16,578 nucleotides of DNA from an uncultured Bacteroidales bacterium. GTDB lineage: Bacteria > Bacteroidota > Bacteroidia > Bacteroidales > UBA932. Below are positions 7,038 to 14,752 of the stretch, piece after piece. The stretch spans positions 1-16,578 of the forward strand of contig CAMKTW010000013.1 in assembly GCA_946415795.1 (NCBI GenBank). The letters run 5' to 3'. A program made the translations under genes and the position numbers. The notes beneath the pieces were generated by a model. The model did no database searches and was not told the origin of the DNA. It saw only the letters and a list, made by a program, of their open reading frames with translations. The stretch's first letter is position 1. Every line of letters begins with the position of its first letter.

Positions 7038-9154
7038 TGAAAAAACTACTGATGGCTCTTGCGGCTCTTCTGCCGCTGTGCGCCGGCCTTATGGCGCAGA
7101 CCTTTGATGACTCCGACATTTATCTTGTAAAAGACGACCAGCTTCACAGTGCGCTGGACAGTATCGTGGTGAGCGCTTCGCGCGTGGATACAAAGAGTCC
7201 GGTAGCGTTCAGCGAGATGGACAGAAGGCAGCTGGATGTCCAGAATCCATCCTCTTCCCTGGTGATGATGCTCAACCTGCAACCCTCGGTGGTCTCTATG
7301 AACGAGGGCGGCACCGGCCTTGGCTACTCCAAGATCCGCGTCCGAGGCAGCGACCCGACCCGAATGAATGTCACCCTGAACGGCATCAGCTACAACGATG
7401 CCGAATCGCAGGAGGTGTTCTGGGTCAACCTGCCGTCGCTGTCGTCAATGCTGGAATCGGCGCAGTTGCAGAGGGGTGTGGGCAGCTCTACCAACGGGGT
7501 GGGGGCCTTTGGCAGCAGCCTCAACCTACAGACCGCCATCCCTCAGGCAAAGCCCTACGCAGAGTTTGACCTCGCCGGCGGTTCATACTACACAGCAATG
7601 GCAGGCGTGCGTGCAGGCACCGGCCGCAGCCGTCACGGCTTCAGCCTGGACCTTGGTTACAATTACAACCGCACCGAGGGATACATACGCAACGCCTTTG
7701 CCCGGCTGCATTCGCTGAACGTGGCGGGAAGCTGGTACGGCAGCCGCAGCAGCGCAAAGTTGATATATATCCACGGCCGCCAGCGCACCGGCATCACCTG
7801 GAACGGTATCAGCAAGGAGCAGATGGAGGCCGACCGCCGCTACAATCCCGCTGGAGAGTATCACGATGCAGACGGCAATGTCTGCTACTATGACAACGAG
7901 ACCGACAACTATATGCAGCATATAGTGCAGGGTATCTACTCCCTGCGCCTGGCAGACAACCTCTACGGCAGCGCCACACTCAACTATACCAGGGGCGACG
8001 GATGGTACGAGCAGTTCAAGGAGAGCGCCAAACTCAAGAAGTATGGCTACGATACCGACGCCAGGAGCAACCTGGTGCGGATGAAGAAGATGGCCAACGA
8101 CTTTTATGCCGGAAGCGTAAACCTCAAGTACGAGACCTTCCGCGGCCTGGTTCAGGCAGGCGTGAACTATTCACTTTACGACGGAGACCATTTTGGAACC
8201 CTCAAGTGGGTGGAGGCTATGCCAGAAGTGGATACAAAACGCCATTACTACGACAACAACGGCCTCAAGAAAGACCTCTCCGCTTATGTCAAAGGTGCCC
8301 TGTACCTGATGGACGGCGGCCTCAATATCTACACAGATGCCCAGTGGCGCAGCATCCGCTACCGTATGACGGGAGTGGAAGACGATTATATCGCGCTGGA
8401 CAGCGACCATCCTTACGACTTCTTCAATGGCAAGGCGGGCGCGACGCTGCGTACGGGCGCGCACGGCAATGTATATGCATCAGTGGCCCTTGCGCACAAG
8501 GAGCCCTGCCGCAGCGATCTCAAGGACGCGATCGTATCTGGCGGCGAGGTGCGCCCGGAGCGACTTCTGGACTATGAATTCGGCTATCGTTTCAACGCAG
8601 AGCGTTTTGCCTTCGCCGTCAACGGCTATCTGATGGAATACAAAGACCAGCTGGTGGCTACCGGCAAGCTGTCCGATGACGGTTATATGATAAAGGACAA
8701 TATCGCAAAGAGTTACCGCCGCGGTGTGGAGGTCTCTGCGGGATGGCAGGCGCTCAAATCTCTCCGCTTTGACGCAAACTCTACCTTCAGCCTGAACAAG
8801 ATAGTGAACGGGGACGGCGCTTTGACCGACCTGATGCTCTCTCCCGGATATGTCGGCGCTTTTTCAGTGTCGTGGGATGCTACCAGGCGTTTGAACCTGG
8901 CTCTGACAGACAAGGTGGTAGGCAGCCAGTACTTTGACAACAGTTCGAACCCTGAGCATAAGTTGCCGGCTTACAACGTAATGAATATGTCGGTCAGTTA
9001 TGATTTTGGCAGGGTCAGGATAGCTGCCTATGCAAACAACCTGCTGAACGCCAAGTACGTGGCGGATGCCTGGTACGACTATGAATGGGGCGAGAGCGGC
9101 TTTTTCCCGGCCGCCCCTGTCAACGGCATAGTTAAATTGAGCGTCAAGTTATAA
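7037..9154 (+). CDS. TonB-dependent outer-membrane receptor, probable thiamin/precursor uptake
   Basis: The 705-residue protein has a signal peptide (1-20, ending LMA), a TonB-box-like DSIVVSA at 41-47 and a plug domain to about residue 165. Plug landmarks are IRVRGSDPTRMNVTLNGI (100-117) and RGVGSSTNGVGAFGSSLNL (146-164). A barrel of roughly 540 residues follows, with alternating strands and aromatic-rich loops. There is no carboxypeptidase-like N-terminal domain and no SusD partner, so it is not a SusC-type glycan receptor. The TPP riboswitch over its start codon indicates thiamin repression, which in Bacteroidota is established for outer-membrane receptors of the thiamin regulon. No inner-membrane partner such as PnuT or a thiamin kinase lies next to it. 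Specificity is inferred from regulation, not from residues. No terminator was seen in the 62 bp before the next gene. Confidence 0.9.
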   Translation: MKKLLMALAALLPLCAGLMAQTFDDSDIYLVKDDQLHSALDSIVVSASRVDTKSPVAFSEMDRRQLDVQNPSSSLVMMLNLQPSVVSMNEGGTGLGYSKIRVRGSDPTRMNVTLNGISYNDAESQEVFWVNLPSLSSMLESAQLQRGVGSSTNGVGAFGSSLNLQTAIPQAKPYAEFDLAGGSYYTAMAGVRAGTGRSRHGFSLDLGYNYNRTEGYIRNAFARLHSLNVAGSWYGSRSSAKLIYIHGRQRTGITWNGISKEQMEADRRYNPAGEYHDADGNVCYYDNETDNYMQHIVQGIYSLRLADNLYGSATLNYTRGDGWYEQFKESAKLKKYGYDTDARSNLVRMKKMANDFYAGSVNLKYETFRGLVQAGVNYSLYDGDHFGTLKWVEAMPEVDTKRHYYDNNGLKKDLSAYVKGALYLMDGGLNIYTDAQWRSIRYRMTGVEDDYIALDSDHPYDFFNGKAGATLRTGAHGNVYASVALAHKEPCRSDLKDAIVSGGEVRPERLLDYEFGYRFNAERFAFAVNGYLMEYKDQLVATGKLSDDGYMIKDNIAKSYRRGVEVSAGWQALKSLRFDANSTFSLNKIVNGDGALTDLMLSPGYVGAFSVSWDATRRLNLALTDKVVGSQYFDNSSNPEHKLPAYNVMNMSVSYDFGRVRIAAYANNLLNAKYVADAWYDYEWGESGFFPAAPVNGIVKLSVKL

Positions 9155-9171
9155 CGGAATAGGATTTTGAT

Positions 9172-9179
9172 TATCTTTG
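9172..9179 (+). promoter_or_regulatory. -7 promoter box (TATCTTTG) for the seven-gene catabolic operon
   Basis: TATCTTTG matches TAnnTTTG and lies in the only gap between the thiamin receptor and the MFS gene, predicting a leader of about 30 nt. A -33 TTTG at normal spacing is not evident. It argues that the operon is transcribed separately from the riboswitch-controlled gene. Confidence 0.55.
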
Positions 9180-9181
9180 GG

Positions 9182-9189
9182 GTTCGAAC
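9182..9189. promoter_or_regulatory. Palindrome over the predicted transcription start; possible operator
   Basis: GTTCGAAC is a perfect 8-bp palindrome two bases after the -7 box, spanning the likely start point. Nearby TCAC (9190-9193) and GTGA (9200-9203) also pair. Such placement suits a repressor site, but no regulator gene lies in the window and the match is short. Confidence 0.25.
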
Positions 9190-9216
9190 TCACAACAGCG
9201 TGAAACCCGTTCCCTT

Positions 9217-10479
9217 ATGGAGAAAACCAACCCCAACCTGCAGCAAAAACCTACCGGATACGCCTGGTTTGTTGTTGCCATTCTTTTTATCGCAGCCGCT
9301 TTAAACCAGTTGGACCGTTCTATGGTGGCGACTATGCGTCTCTCGATAAGGGAGGCCATCCCGATGACCGACAAGGAGTATGGGCTGCTGTTTTCGTCTC
9401 TCTTGTGGGCATATGGATTCACCAACCCTATTGCCGGCTTTCTGGCAGACAAGTTCAGCCGGGTCAAAGTGATTGTCATAAGCTTGCTGTCCTGGTCGGT
9501 AATTACCTGGCTTACATCGCGCGTGGTCAATTATGAACAGCTTCTCGCCTGCCGCATTGCGCTGGGTATCAGCGAAGCCTGCTATCTGCCCGCCGCGCTG
9601 GCTCTGATTATGGATTATCACAAGGGGAGGACGCAGTCCCGGGCGACGGGCTTCCATATGTCGGGTCTGGTGCTGGGCGGCAGCCTTGGTTTCCTCGGGT
9701 CGCACCTGGCCACTACGCATCAGGATTGGAGTTACGCATTCTCCCTCTTCGGGATAGTCGGCGTGATTTATACCATCTTTGCTTTCTTTACCCTTAAAGA
9801 GGCTCCCAAGGAGTCCAGACCGGTATTGGAAAAACCTGTGGAAGAGAAGGCCTCCTTTGCAGAGGCGTTCAAACATCTGTTCACCAACCCCTCTTTCATT
9901 TACCTCTCTATCTTCTGGGGCATCGTGGGTATTCTTGCCCAGGTAGAGGGTTCCTGGCTGCCCACCTATTACCAGGAGGCATTCAATCTTCCCGAGACCA
10001 AGGCGGGCCTGTTGGCAACCCTGTTCCTCAACCCCTGGCAGATCGTTGGACTTCTTTTGGGAGGATGGATTGCCGACAGCTGGAGCAAGACCAATAAATA
10101 TGCCCGCATCAACATTCCCATCATAGGTATATGCATCGCCGCCCCCGCAGCTTTCTTTGCAGGTTATTCAGTCGTCCTGTGGATGGCAGTCGGGTTTATG
10201 GTGGTTTATGGCATCAGCCGTATGTTTGTGGATACCAATCTGATGCCGATTATCGTGGCTACCACGGACAAGCGTTATCGCGCCACCGCATACGGTATGA
10301 TGAATATGTTCACCACCGTGATAGGCGGTCTGGGCGTTTATGTGATAGGTATCCTGCGTGACAATAACGTGGATATGCGCCTGATACTGCAGGTGGTCTC
10401 CATCACCGCCCTGGTGAGCGTCATATTCCTGCTCCTGATCAAGCGCAGCGTAAAGAAGAGAGACGAGGCGGCACAATAA
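9217..10479 (+). CDS. MFS transporter, sugar/organic-anion (ACS-like) type
   Basis: The 420-residue inner-membrane protein has 12 predicted helices in two six-helix halves. LNQLDRSMVA at 29-38 resembles the helix-1 motif of anion:cation symporters and hexuronate-type carriers. GFLADKFSRVKV (74-85) is the MFS loop 2-3 signature. A cytosolic charged loop (about 194-225) separates the halves. Members of this branch import sugar acids, hexuronates and related anions by H+ symport. As first gene of an operon with deacylase, deaminase-like, kinase and aldolase genes, it most likely imports that pathway's substrate. An alternative is a role with the thiamin receptor upstream, but the promoter box between them and the downstream gene set make this less likely. 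The following gene starts 50 bp on. Confidence 0.87.
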   Translation: MEKTNPNLQQKPTGYAWFVVAILFIAAALNQLDRSMVATMRLSIREAIPMTDKEYGLLFSSLLWAYGFTNPIAGFLADKFSRVKVIVISLLSWSVITWLTSRVVNYEQLLACRIALGISEACYLPAALALIMDYHKGRTQSRATGFHMSGLVLGGSLGFLGSHLATTHQDWSYAFSLFGIVGVIYTIFAFFTLKEAPKESRPVLEKPVEEKASFAEAFKHLFTNPSFIYLSIFWGIVGILAQVEGSWLPTYYQEAFNLPETKAGLLATLFLNPWQIVGLLLGGWIADSWSKTNKYARINIPIIGICIAAPAAFFAGYSVVLWMAVGFMVVYGISRMFVDTNLMPIIVATTDKRYRATAYGMMNMFTTVIGGLGVYVIGILRDNNVDMRLILQVVSITALVSVIFLLLIKRSVKKRDEAAQ

Positions 10480-10529
10480 AGACAGTGACAGTCAGATATA
10501 AACAATAAGAACATAATTAGTTAGACAGT

Positions 10530-11315
10530 ATGGTAGATAGTATGCGCAAAAGCCGAGTGCTTGAAAAAATGAGAGCAGGACAGGTTGCCACCTGTTTCAA
10601 GTTGAATATGACCGGTATGGAGGTCGCCGAGATAGCCGCCCTCAGCGGATTTGACTGCCTGTGGCTGGACCGTGAGCACTGCGTGAACGGCTGGCAGGAC
10701 ATCAAAGCCCAGATCCTGGCTGCCAAGGCCTATGGCGCTGACACTATGGTACGTGTGTCGCGCGGACCTTACAGCAATCTTATCAAGCCCTTTGAAATGG
10801 ATGCCACCGGCATTATGGTTCCGCACGTAATGAGTCTCGCCGAAGCAAAGCAGATTGTTTATTACACCAAGTTCCACCCTGTGGGCAGACGTCCAATAGA
10901 CGGCGGCAACGCCGACGGCGCATACTGCCTGCTGGACGGTGCCAAATATATGGAACAGGCCAACGAGCAGCGTTTCACGGTACTCCAGATAGAAGATCCG
11001 GAGCCGTTGGAAGAACTTGAAGAGATTGCCGCCCTTCCCGGGTTTGATATGCTGTTCTTTGGTCCGGCCGATTTCAGCCAGGGTATCGGCGACCCGCTGA
11101 ACTTTGACAACCCGCTGCTCAAGCAGACGCGCAGGCGCGTGGCCGAGCTGGCTCACAAGTATGGCAAGTTTGCCGGCACCACCGGTGGCGTACAGGGCGC
11201 TCCCGAGCTCATAGATATGGGTTACAACTTTATCAGTATGGGTGCCGACGTCGTCGGTGTGGGTGCCTATTGCGCAAAGATACTGGAGGACTACCACAAA
11301 TTGACCGGAAGGTAG
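10530..11315 (+). CDS. HpcH/HpaI-type metal-dependent aldolase
   Basis: The 261-residue product fits the class II pyruvate aldolases (HpaI, RhmA, GarL group), which reversibly cleave 2-keto-3-deoxy or 4-hydroxy-2-keto acids to pyruvate and an aldehyde. The expected residues are in register: LDREH with H50 as general base, MVRV with R75, QIED with metal ligand E155, and FFGPADFSQ with metal ligand D181. GIMVPHV (94-100) is also family-typical. The loop that is normally GxRGxG reads GRRPIDGGNADGAY (119-132), an unusual version near the substrate pocket. The first ATG (10530) is used; another lies four codons on. NagA starts 1 bp after its stop, so translation is probably coupled. Presence in this operon suggests pyruvate is an end product. 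Confidence 0.88.
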   Translation: MVDSMRKSRVLEKMRAGQVATCFKLNMTGMEVAEIAALSGFDCLWLDREHCVNGWQDIKAQILAAKAYGADTMVRVSRGPYSNLIKPFEMDATGIMVPHVMSLAEAKQIVYYTKFHPVGRRPIDGGNADGAYCLLDGAKYMEQANEQRFTVLQIEDPEPLEELEEIAALPGFDMLFFGPADFSQGIGDPLNFDNPLLKQTRRRVAELAHKYGKFAGTTGGVQGAPELIDMGYNFISMGADVVGVGAYCAKILEDYHKLTGR

Positions 11316-11316
11316 T

Positions 11317-12471
11317 ATGAAAGCAATAAAAGGCAGAATCGTTACCGGGGAGTCAATCATAGACGGCTATCTGGTACTGGACGGCGGCAGGATCTCTGCC
11401 GTGACAGAGAACAAGCCGGATTGCGAAACGGAGGACTGCTCCGGCAGCTACATTATCCCCGGCTTTATCGATATGCATATCCACGGGGTCAATAATTTCC
11501 TTGTGGATAACGGCGTGGAGGATCTTGCGGGAATGTGCGACGTGTTGCCGCAATACGGCGTGACAAGTTTCCTCCCCACTGTATCGCCAAGGCCGATGGG
11601 GGAGGATTCTGAGTTTTTGAAGACCTTGTCTTCTACCAGACCTGCCGGTACCAACATACTCGGATTTCATCTGGAGGGACCCTTCCTTGCCCTCACCGGC
11701 GCCTTCAACAAAGATGCGATAGTGGGTGGCGGTTCCGACCGCGTCCGTGCCCTGATAGAGGCAGGTAAGCCCTATAAGGTGATTTTCAGCATCTCTCCGG
11801 ATGTGGAGGGTATAGACGAACTGATCCCGATTATGGCCGGGGGCGACACCCCCGTCTTTATGACCCATACCGCAGCAAACGTAAAGCAGGCTCAGCGTGC
11901 CATAGAACTCGGGGCGCGTCACTGCACCCATTTTTACGACGTATTCCCGTGTCCTCCCGTATCGGAGCCCGGTGTGCGTCCCTGCGGCATCGTAGAGGCT
12001 GTTCTGGCCGACCCCCGCGTCAGCGTCGATTTCATACTGGATGGCGTCCACGTAGATCCTGTAGCAGTCAAAATGGCGATGATGGCCAAGCAGGGCGGCC
12101 CCGGAAAGGTCTGCCTGATTACCGACGCCAATGTCGGTGCGGGCTTCGGGCCGGGCACCTACACTTTCGGCAATGTGGGGGACATCTGTTTCGATTACAA
12201 GGGCGCACCCGCCCGCAGTGTCAAGGACCATACCCTGGCAGGCAGCGGACTCACCCTGGACCAGGCGCTCCGCAATGCGGTCGATTTCCTTGGGCTCAGC
12301 CTTGTGGAGGCAAGTAAGCTGCTCAGCTACAACCCGGCAAAAGTGCTCCACGCAGAGAATCAGAAAGGTCTGCTGGAGGCCGGATACGATGCCGACTTTG
12401 TCGTTTTGAACGATGCCCTGGAGGTTCAGGCCACCTGGATAAATGGAGAAGAATATTATAAAAAACATTAA
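11317..12471 (+). CDS. nagA: NagA-type N-acetylglucosamine-6-phosphate deacetylase family amidohydrolase
   Basis: The 384-residue protein has the amidohydrolase barrel with metal sites intact: DMHIHG (H54, H56), HLEGPFL (E120), THTAANVKQ (H184), CTHFYDVF (H205), DGVHVD (H245) and catalytic ITDAN (D270). LAGSGLTLDQA (308-318), NPAK and KGLLEAGYDADFVVLN close it, as in NagA. NagA removes acetate from GlcNAc-6-phosphate in the cytosol. The HxH pair is kept, unlike E. coli NagA, so a two-metal centre is possible. The usual THLYNAM substrate segment reads THFYDVF, and TDAxxxAG reads TDANVGAG. The family call is firm, but the exact N-acyl sugar phosphate may differ from GlcNAc-6-P. The gene lies between the aldolase (1-bp gap) and the NagB-like gene (13-bp gap). 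Confidence 0.87.
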   Translation: MKAIKGRIVTGESIIDGYLVLDGGRISAVTENKPDCETEDCSGSYIIPGFIDMHIHGVNNFLVDNGVEDLAGMCDVLPQYGVTSFLPTVSPRPMGEDSEFLKTLSSTRPAGTNILGFHLEGPFLALTGAFNKDAIVGGGSDRVRALIEAGKPYKVIFSISPDVEGIDELIPIMAGGDTPVFMTHTAANVKQAQRAIELGARHCTHFYDVFPCPPVSEPGVRPCGIVEAVLADPRVSVDFILDGVHVDPVAVKMAMMAKQGGPGKVCLITDANVGAGFGPGTYTFGNVGDICFDYKGAPARSVKDHTLAGSGLTLDQALRNAVDFLGLSLVEASKLLSYNPAKVLHAENQKGLLEAGYDADFVVLNDALEVQATWINGEEYYKKH

Positions 12472-12484
12472 AAACCATAACATT

Positions 12485-13423
12485 ATGTCAGAGAAACAGT
12501 TCACATACCAACCTTCACAGTGGGTACCCTTCAGGGACAAAGAGGTGATAGACCGTGTTGCAGCCATCAAGCGTGAGGATATGGAGAAGCACCCCAACCC
12601 CGACTATAAGATCAAGGTGGTGCCCGACGCATCGGTAGAGCACTATATGATTGCAGATATGGTAAAGCGTCTCAAAGAGAGCAGCGACAACCACAAGAAG
12701 GTGGTGATGATACTGCCCAACCCCGTGACGACCTACCGCTATGTGGCCCGCCTGTGCAATGCTCTGGACATCGACTGCCACAACCTGTATGCATTCGCAA
12801 TGGACGAATATGCAGACCAGGATGGCAACATCGCTCCTGAGAACTGGCCTCAGGGCTTCACCTATGCGATGATGAACAACTTCTACTATGAGCTGGATGA
12901 AAAACTCCGCCCGGAGAAGAGCCATTTCGTGGGTCTTAGCAACAAGAACATCAACGACTACAGCAAGATGATATCCGACGCCGGCGAAGCCGACATCGTT
13001 TATGCAGGTCCCGGCTGGACCGGCCACCTGGCTTTTATCGAGCCTGACGCACCCGAGTTCCAGGGCTCGCTTGATGAGTGGAAGCAGATGGGTGCCCGCG
13101 TTTGCACCCTGAGTCCTTTCACCCTGGCTCAGAACTCCCTGCACGGGGCATTCGGCCTCAGCGGCAATCTGGCCGCAGTTCCGCCCAAAGCCGCCACTAT
13201 CGGCCCGCGCGACGTCATTGCAGCCAAGTATCGTCACGATACCCACGCCATCACCATCCACGGCACATCCTCCGCCTGGCAGCGCTTCACGACCCGTCTG
13301 GTACTGCACGGTCCGGTGAGCCCCCGCATCCCCGAGTCCATAATGCAGACTGTTCCGACCTCTGTATTCGTTTCCGAGACAATCGCGAAGAATATCGAGC
13401 CTGACTGGGTTAATGAATACTAG
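12485..13423 (+). CDS. NagB-like sugar-phosphate deaminase/isomerase homologue with altered active site
   Basis: I prefer ATG 12485 (312 residues): the in-frame ATG at 12443 would overlap nagA and add a Lys/Asn-rich leader. The protein belongs to the NagB/6-phosphogluconolactonase fold. AFAMDEYAD (103-111) keeps the catalytic-base aspartate (NagB D72). GPGWTGHLAFIEP (175-187) keeps H181 and E186 of the ring-opening triad but has Thr179 where NagB has D141. The phosphate loop, normally LPTGGTPMTTY, is shortened to LPNPVTTY. The lysine expected near HGPVS (NagB K208) is not evident. About 45 residues longer than E. coli NagB, mostly at the N-terminus. It probably acts on an amino-sugar derivative made by its neighbours, but ordinary glucosamine-6-phosphate deamination is doubtful. 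The next gene starts 3 bp later. Confidence 0.82.
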   Translation: MSEKQFTYQPSQWVPFRDKEVIDRVAAIKREDMEKHPNPDYKIKVVPDASVEHYMIADMVKRLKESSDNHKKVVMILPNPVTTYRYVARLCNALDIDCHNLYAFAMDEYADQDGNIAPENWPQGFTYAMMNNFYYELDEKLRPEKSHFVGLSNKNINDYSKMISDAGEADIVYAGPGWTGHLAFIEPDAPEFQGSLDEWKQMGARVCTLSPFTLAQNSLHGAFGLSGNLAAVPPKAATIGPRDVIAAKYRHDTHAITIHGTSSAWQRFTTRLVLHGPVSPRIPESIMQTVPTSVFVSETIAKNIEPDWVNEY

Positions 13424-13426
13424 GAT

Positions 13427-14752
13427 ATGGCAAGTGCAACCATCAAGGCTGGTGCTGCGGTAAAAGAATTCACCCCGAAAGACTCGCAGTTCCTCTACGG
13501 ATATCCGTACGTGGAGAGGATGAGCGAGGGGGCGCACGATCCCCTGACCTGCACCGCCCTATATCTGGACAACGGCAGGCGGTCCGTAATGTTCATTACT
13601 CACGATATCCTGTACCTGAACAAAGCGCAGGTTGCCGCCATCAGGGGCGGTATTCACGCCGCTACCGGCATACCCGCGGAGAACATAATGGTCTCCGTAA
13701 CCCACACCCATTCTGCCCCGACTCCGTTCGATGTGGTTATCAGCCGCAAGGACAAGGTGGTTCCGCCGGCAGATATGGAGTATATGAAATATGTGGTGGC
13801 CCAGTCGGTCAAGGCCGGTATAGAGGCCTTCGGGTCTGCCCGGGAAGCAGAAATCGGCTTTGTTATGGGCGACGCCACCGGACTGGGAACCAACCGTCAC
13901 GACCCCGCAGGGCCCAAGGATATGCAGGTGCCTACGATGCTGGTTCGCGGTTTGGACAAGAAATACATCTGCGCGATGATGGTCGTCTGCATGCATCCGA
14001 CCGTACTGCACGAAGATTCCAAACTCTGCTCGGCAGATTTCCCGCACTACACCCGCGTACTGCTCCGCAAGGAGCTGCTGGGCGAAGGATGCCCGGTAGC
14101 ATATTTCACAGGCACCTCCGGTGACCAGAGTCCGCGCCACGTGACCCGCGGCAACAATTTCTCAGAAGCGCAACGACTTGGAGAAATCGTGGCGTCTTCT
14201 ATTATAGAACAGACAGGAAAGGGTGTAATCTTCGACCGCAGTCTTGATCTGGCCGTTGCCGGTAAGAATCTGGAGCTTCCCCGCCGCAATATGCCCACTG
14301 TAGAGTGGGCTACAGCCAACCGCGACCGCGCAAAGGCTCACTTTGAGCAGTTGAAGGCCGATGCCGCCGCCGATCCGCGTGAGACGCGCACTGCAGAGGT
14401 TGACTGGTTCGGCAGCGAAGAGGCTCTGTTGCTGGCGACTCTTGCTGCAAATCACGAGCTGGAAGACGTTTATGCATCGTGCCTGCCGGTAGAGATACAG
14501 GTTATCAAGGTCGGCGACTGGCGGTTTGCCGCCTGGCCCGGCGAGATTTTCGTGGAGTTTGGCCTTGCCCTCAAGAGCGAATTCAAGAACGTATCGCTCA
14601 TAGGATATGCCAACGGCGACCTGCAGGGTTACGTCGTGACCCGCGAGGCGGTCGAGAAGCGCTACTACGAATCCGGTAATTCTTTCTTCGATATTTCTGC
14701 AGGATACACAATGCTGGAAGAAACCAGAAAACTGATTGAAGGTATGCAGTGA
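13427..14752 (+). CDS. Cytosolic neutral/alkaline ceramidase N-terminal-domain-like hydrolase
   Basis: The 441-residue product matches the catalytic domain of neutral ceramidases, zinc amide hydrolases. VTHTHSAPT (91-99) gives H93 and H95. CMHPTVL (188-194) gives H190. AAWPGEIFVEFG (368-379) gives E373. LQGYVVT (399-405) gives Y401. These are the positions of the zinc ligands and catalytic Tyr in the family. It has no signal peptide and lacks the C-terminal domain of true ceramidases, so it is probably cytosolic. Lipid hydrolysis is unlikely inside a sugar operon; amide or ester hydrolysis of a small metabolite is more plausible. It sits 3 bp after the NagB-like gene, and its stop overlaps the kinase start (TGATG). 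Fold assignment is good; the reaction is unknown. Confidence 0.83.
   Translation: MASATIKAGAAVKEFTPKDSQFLYGYPYVERMSEGAHDPLTCTALYLDNGRRSVMFITHDILYLNKAQVAAIRGGIHAATGIPAENIMVSVTHTHSAPTPFDVVISRKDKVVPPADMEYMKYVVAQSVKAGIEAFGSAREAEIGFVMGDATGLGTNRHDPAGPKDMQVPTMLVRGLDKKYICAMMVVCMHPTVLHEDSKLCSADFPHYTRVLLRKELLGEGCPVAYFTGTSGDQSPRHVTRGNNFSEAQRLGEIVASSIIEQTGKGVIFDRSLDLAVAGKNLELPRRNMPTVEWATANRDRAKAHFEQLKADAAADPRETRTAEVDWFGSEEALLLATLAANHELEDVYASCLPVEIQVIKVGDWRFAAWPGEIFVEFGLALKSEFKNVSLIGYANGDLQGYVVTREAVEKRYYESGNSFFDISAGYTMLEETRKLIEGMQ

Noticed and set aside
7037..9154. SusC-type glycan receptor
   Set aside because: No carboxypeptidase-like N-terminal domain, no SusD gene after it, length about 700 rather than about 1000 residues, and a TPP riboswitch in front.
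9179..9196. GGGTTCGAACTC resembling a tRNA T-arm
   Set aside because: The flanking bases do not form the 5-bp T-stem, and no acceptor, D or anticodon arms are nearby. It is better read as a short palindrome near a promoter.
11353..12597. 414-codon open frame on the minus strand
   Set aside because: It lies antisense to nagA, whose plus-strand product has complete family motifs. The antisense product has no recognisable domain, and the openness is explained by codon bias.
12515..13537. 340-codon open frame on the minus strand
   Set aside because: Antisense to the NagB-like gene and the start of the ceramidase-like gene; low-complexity Val/Gly/His-rich composition with no domain.
13427..14752. 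True secreted ceramidase acting on sphingolipids
   Set aside because: No signal peptide or C-terminal domain, and the gene is embedded in a sugar operon with overlapping neighbours.
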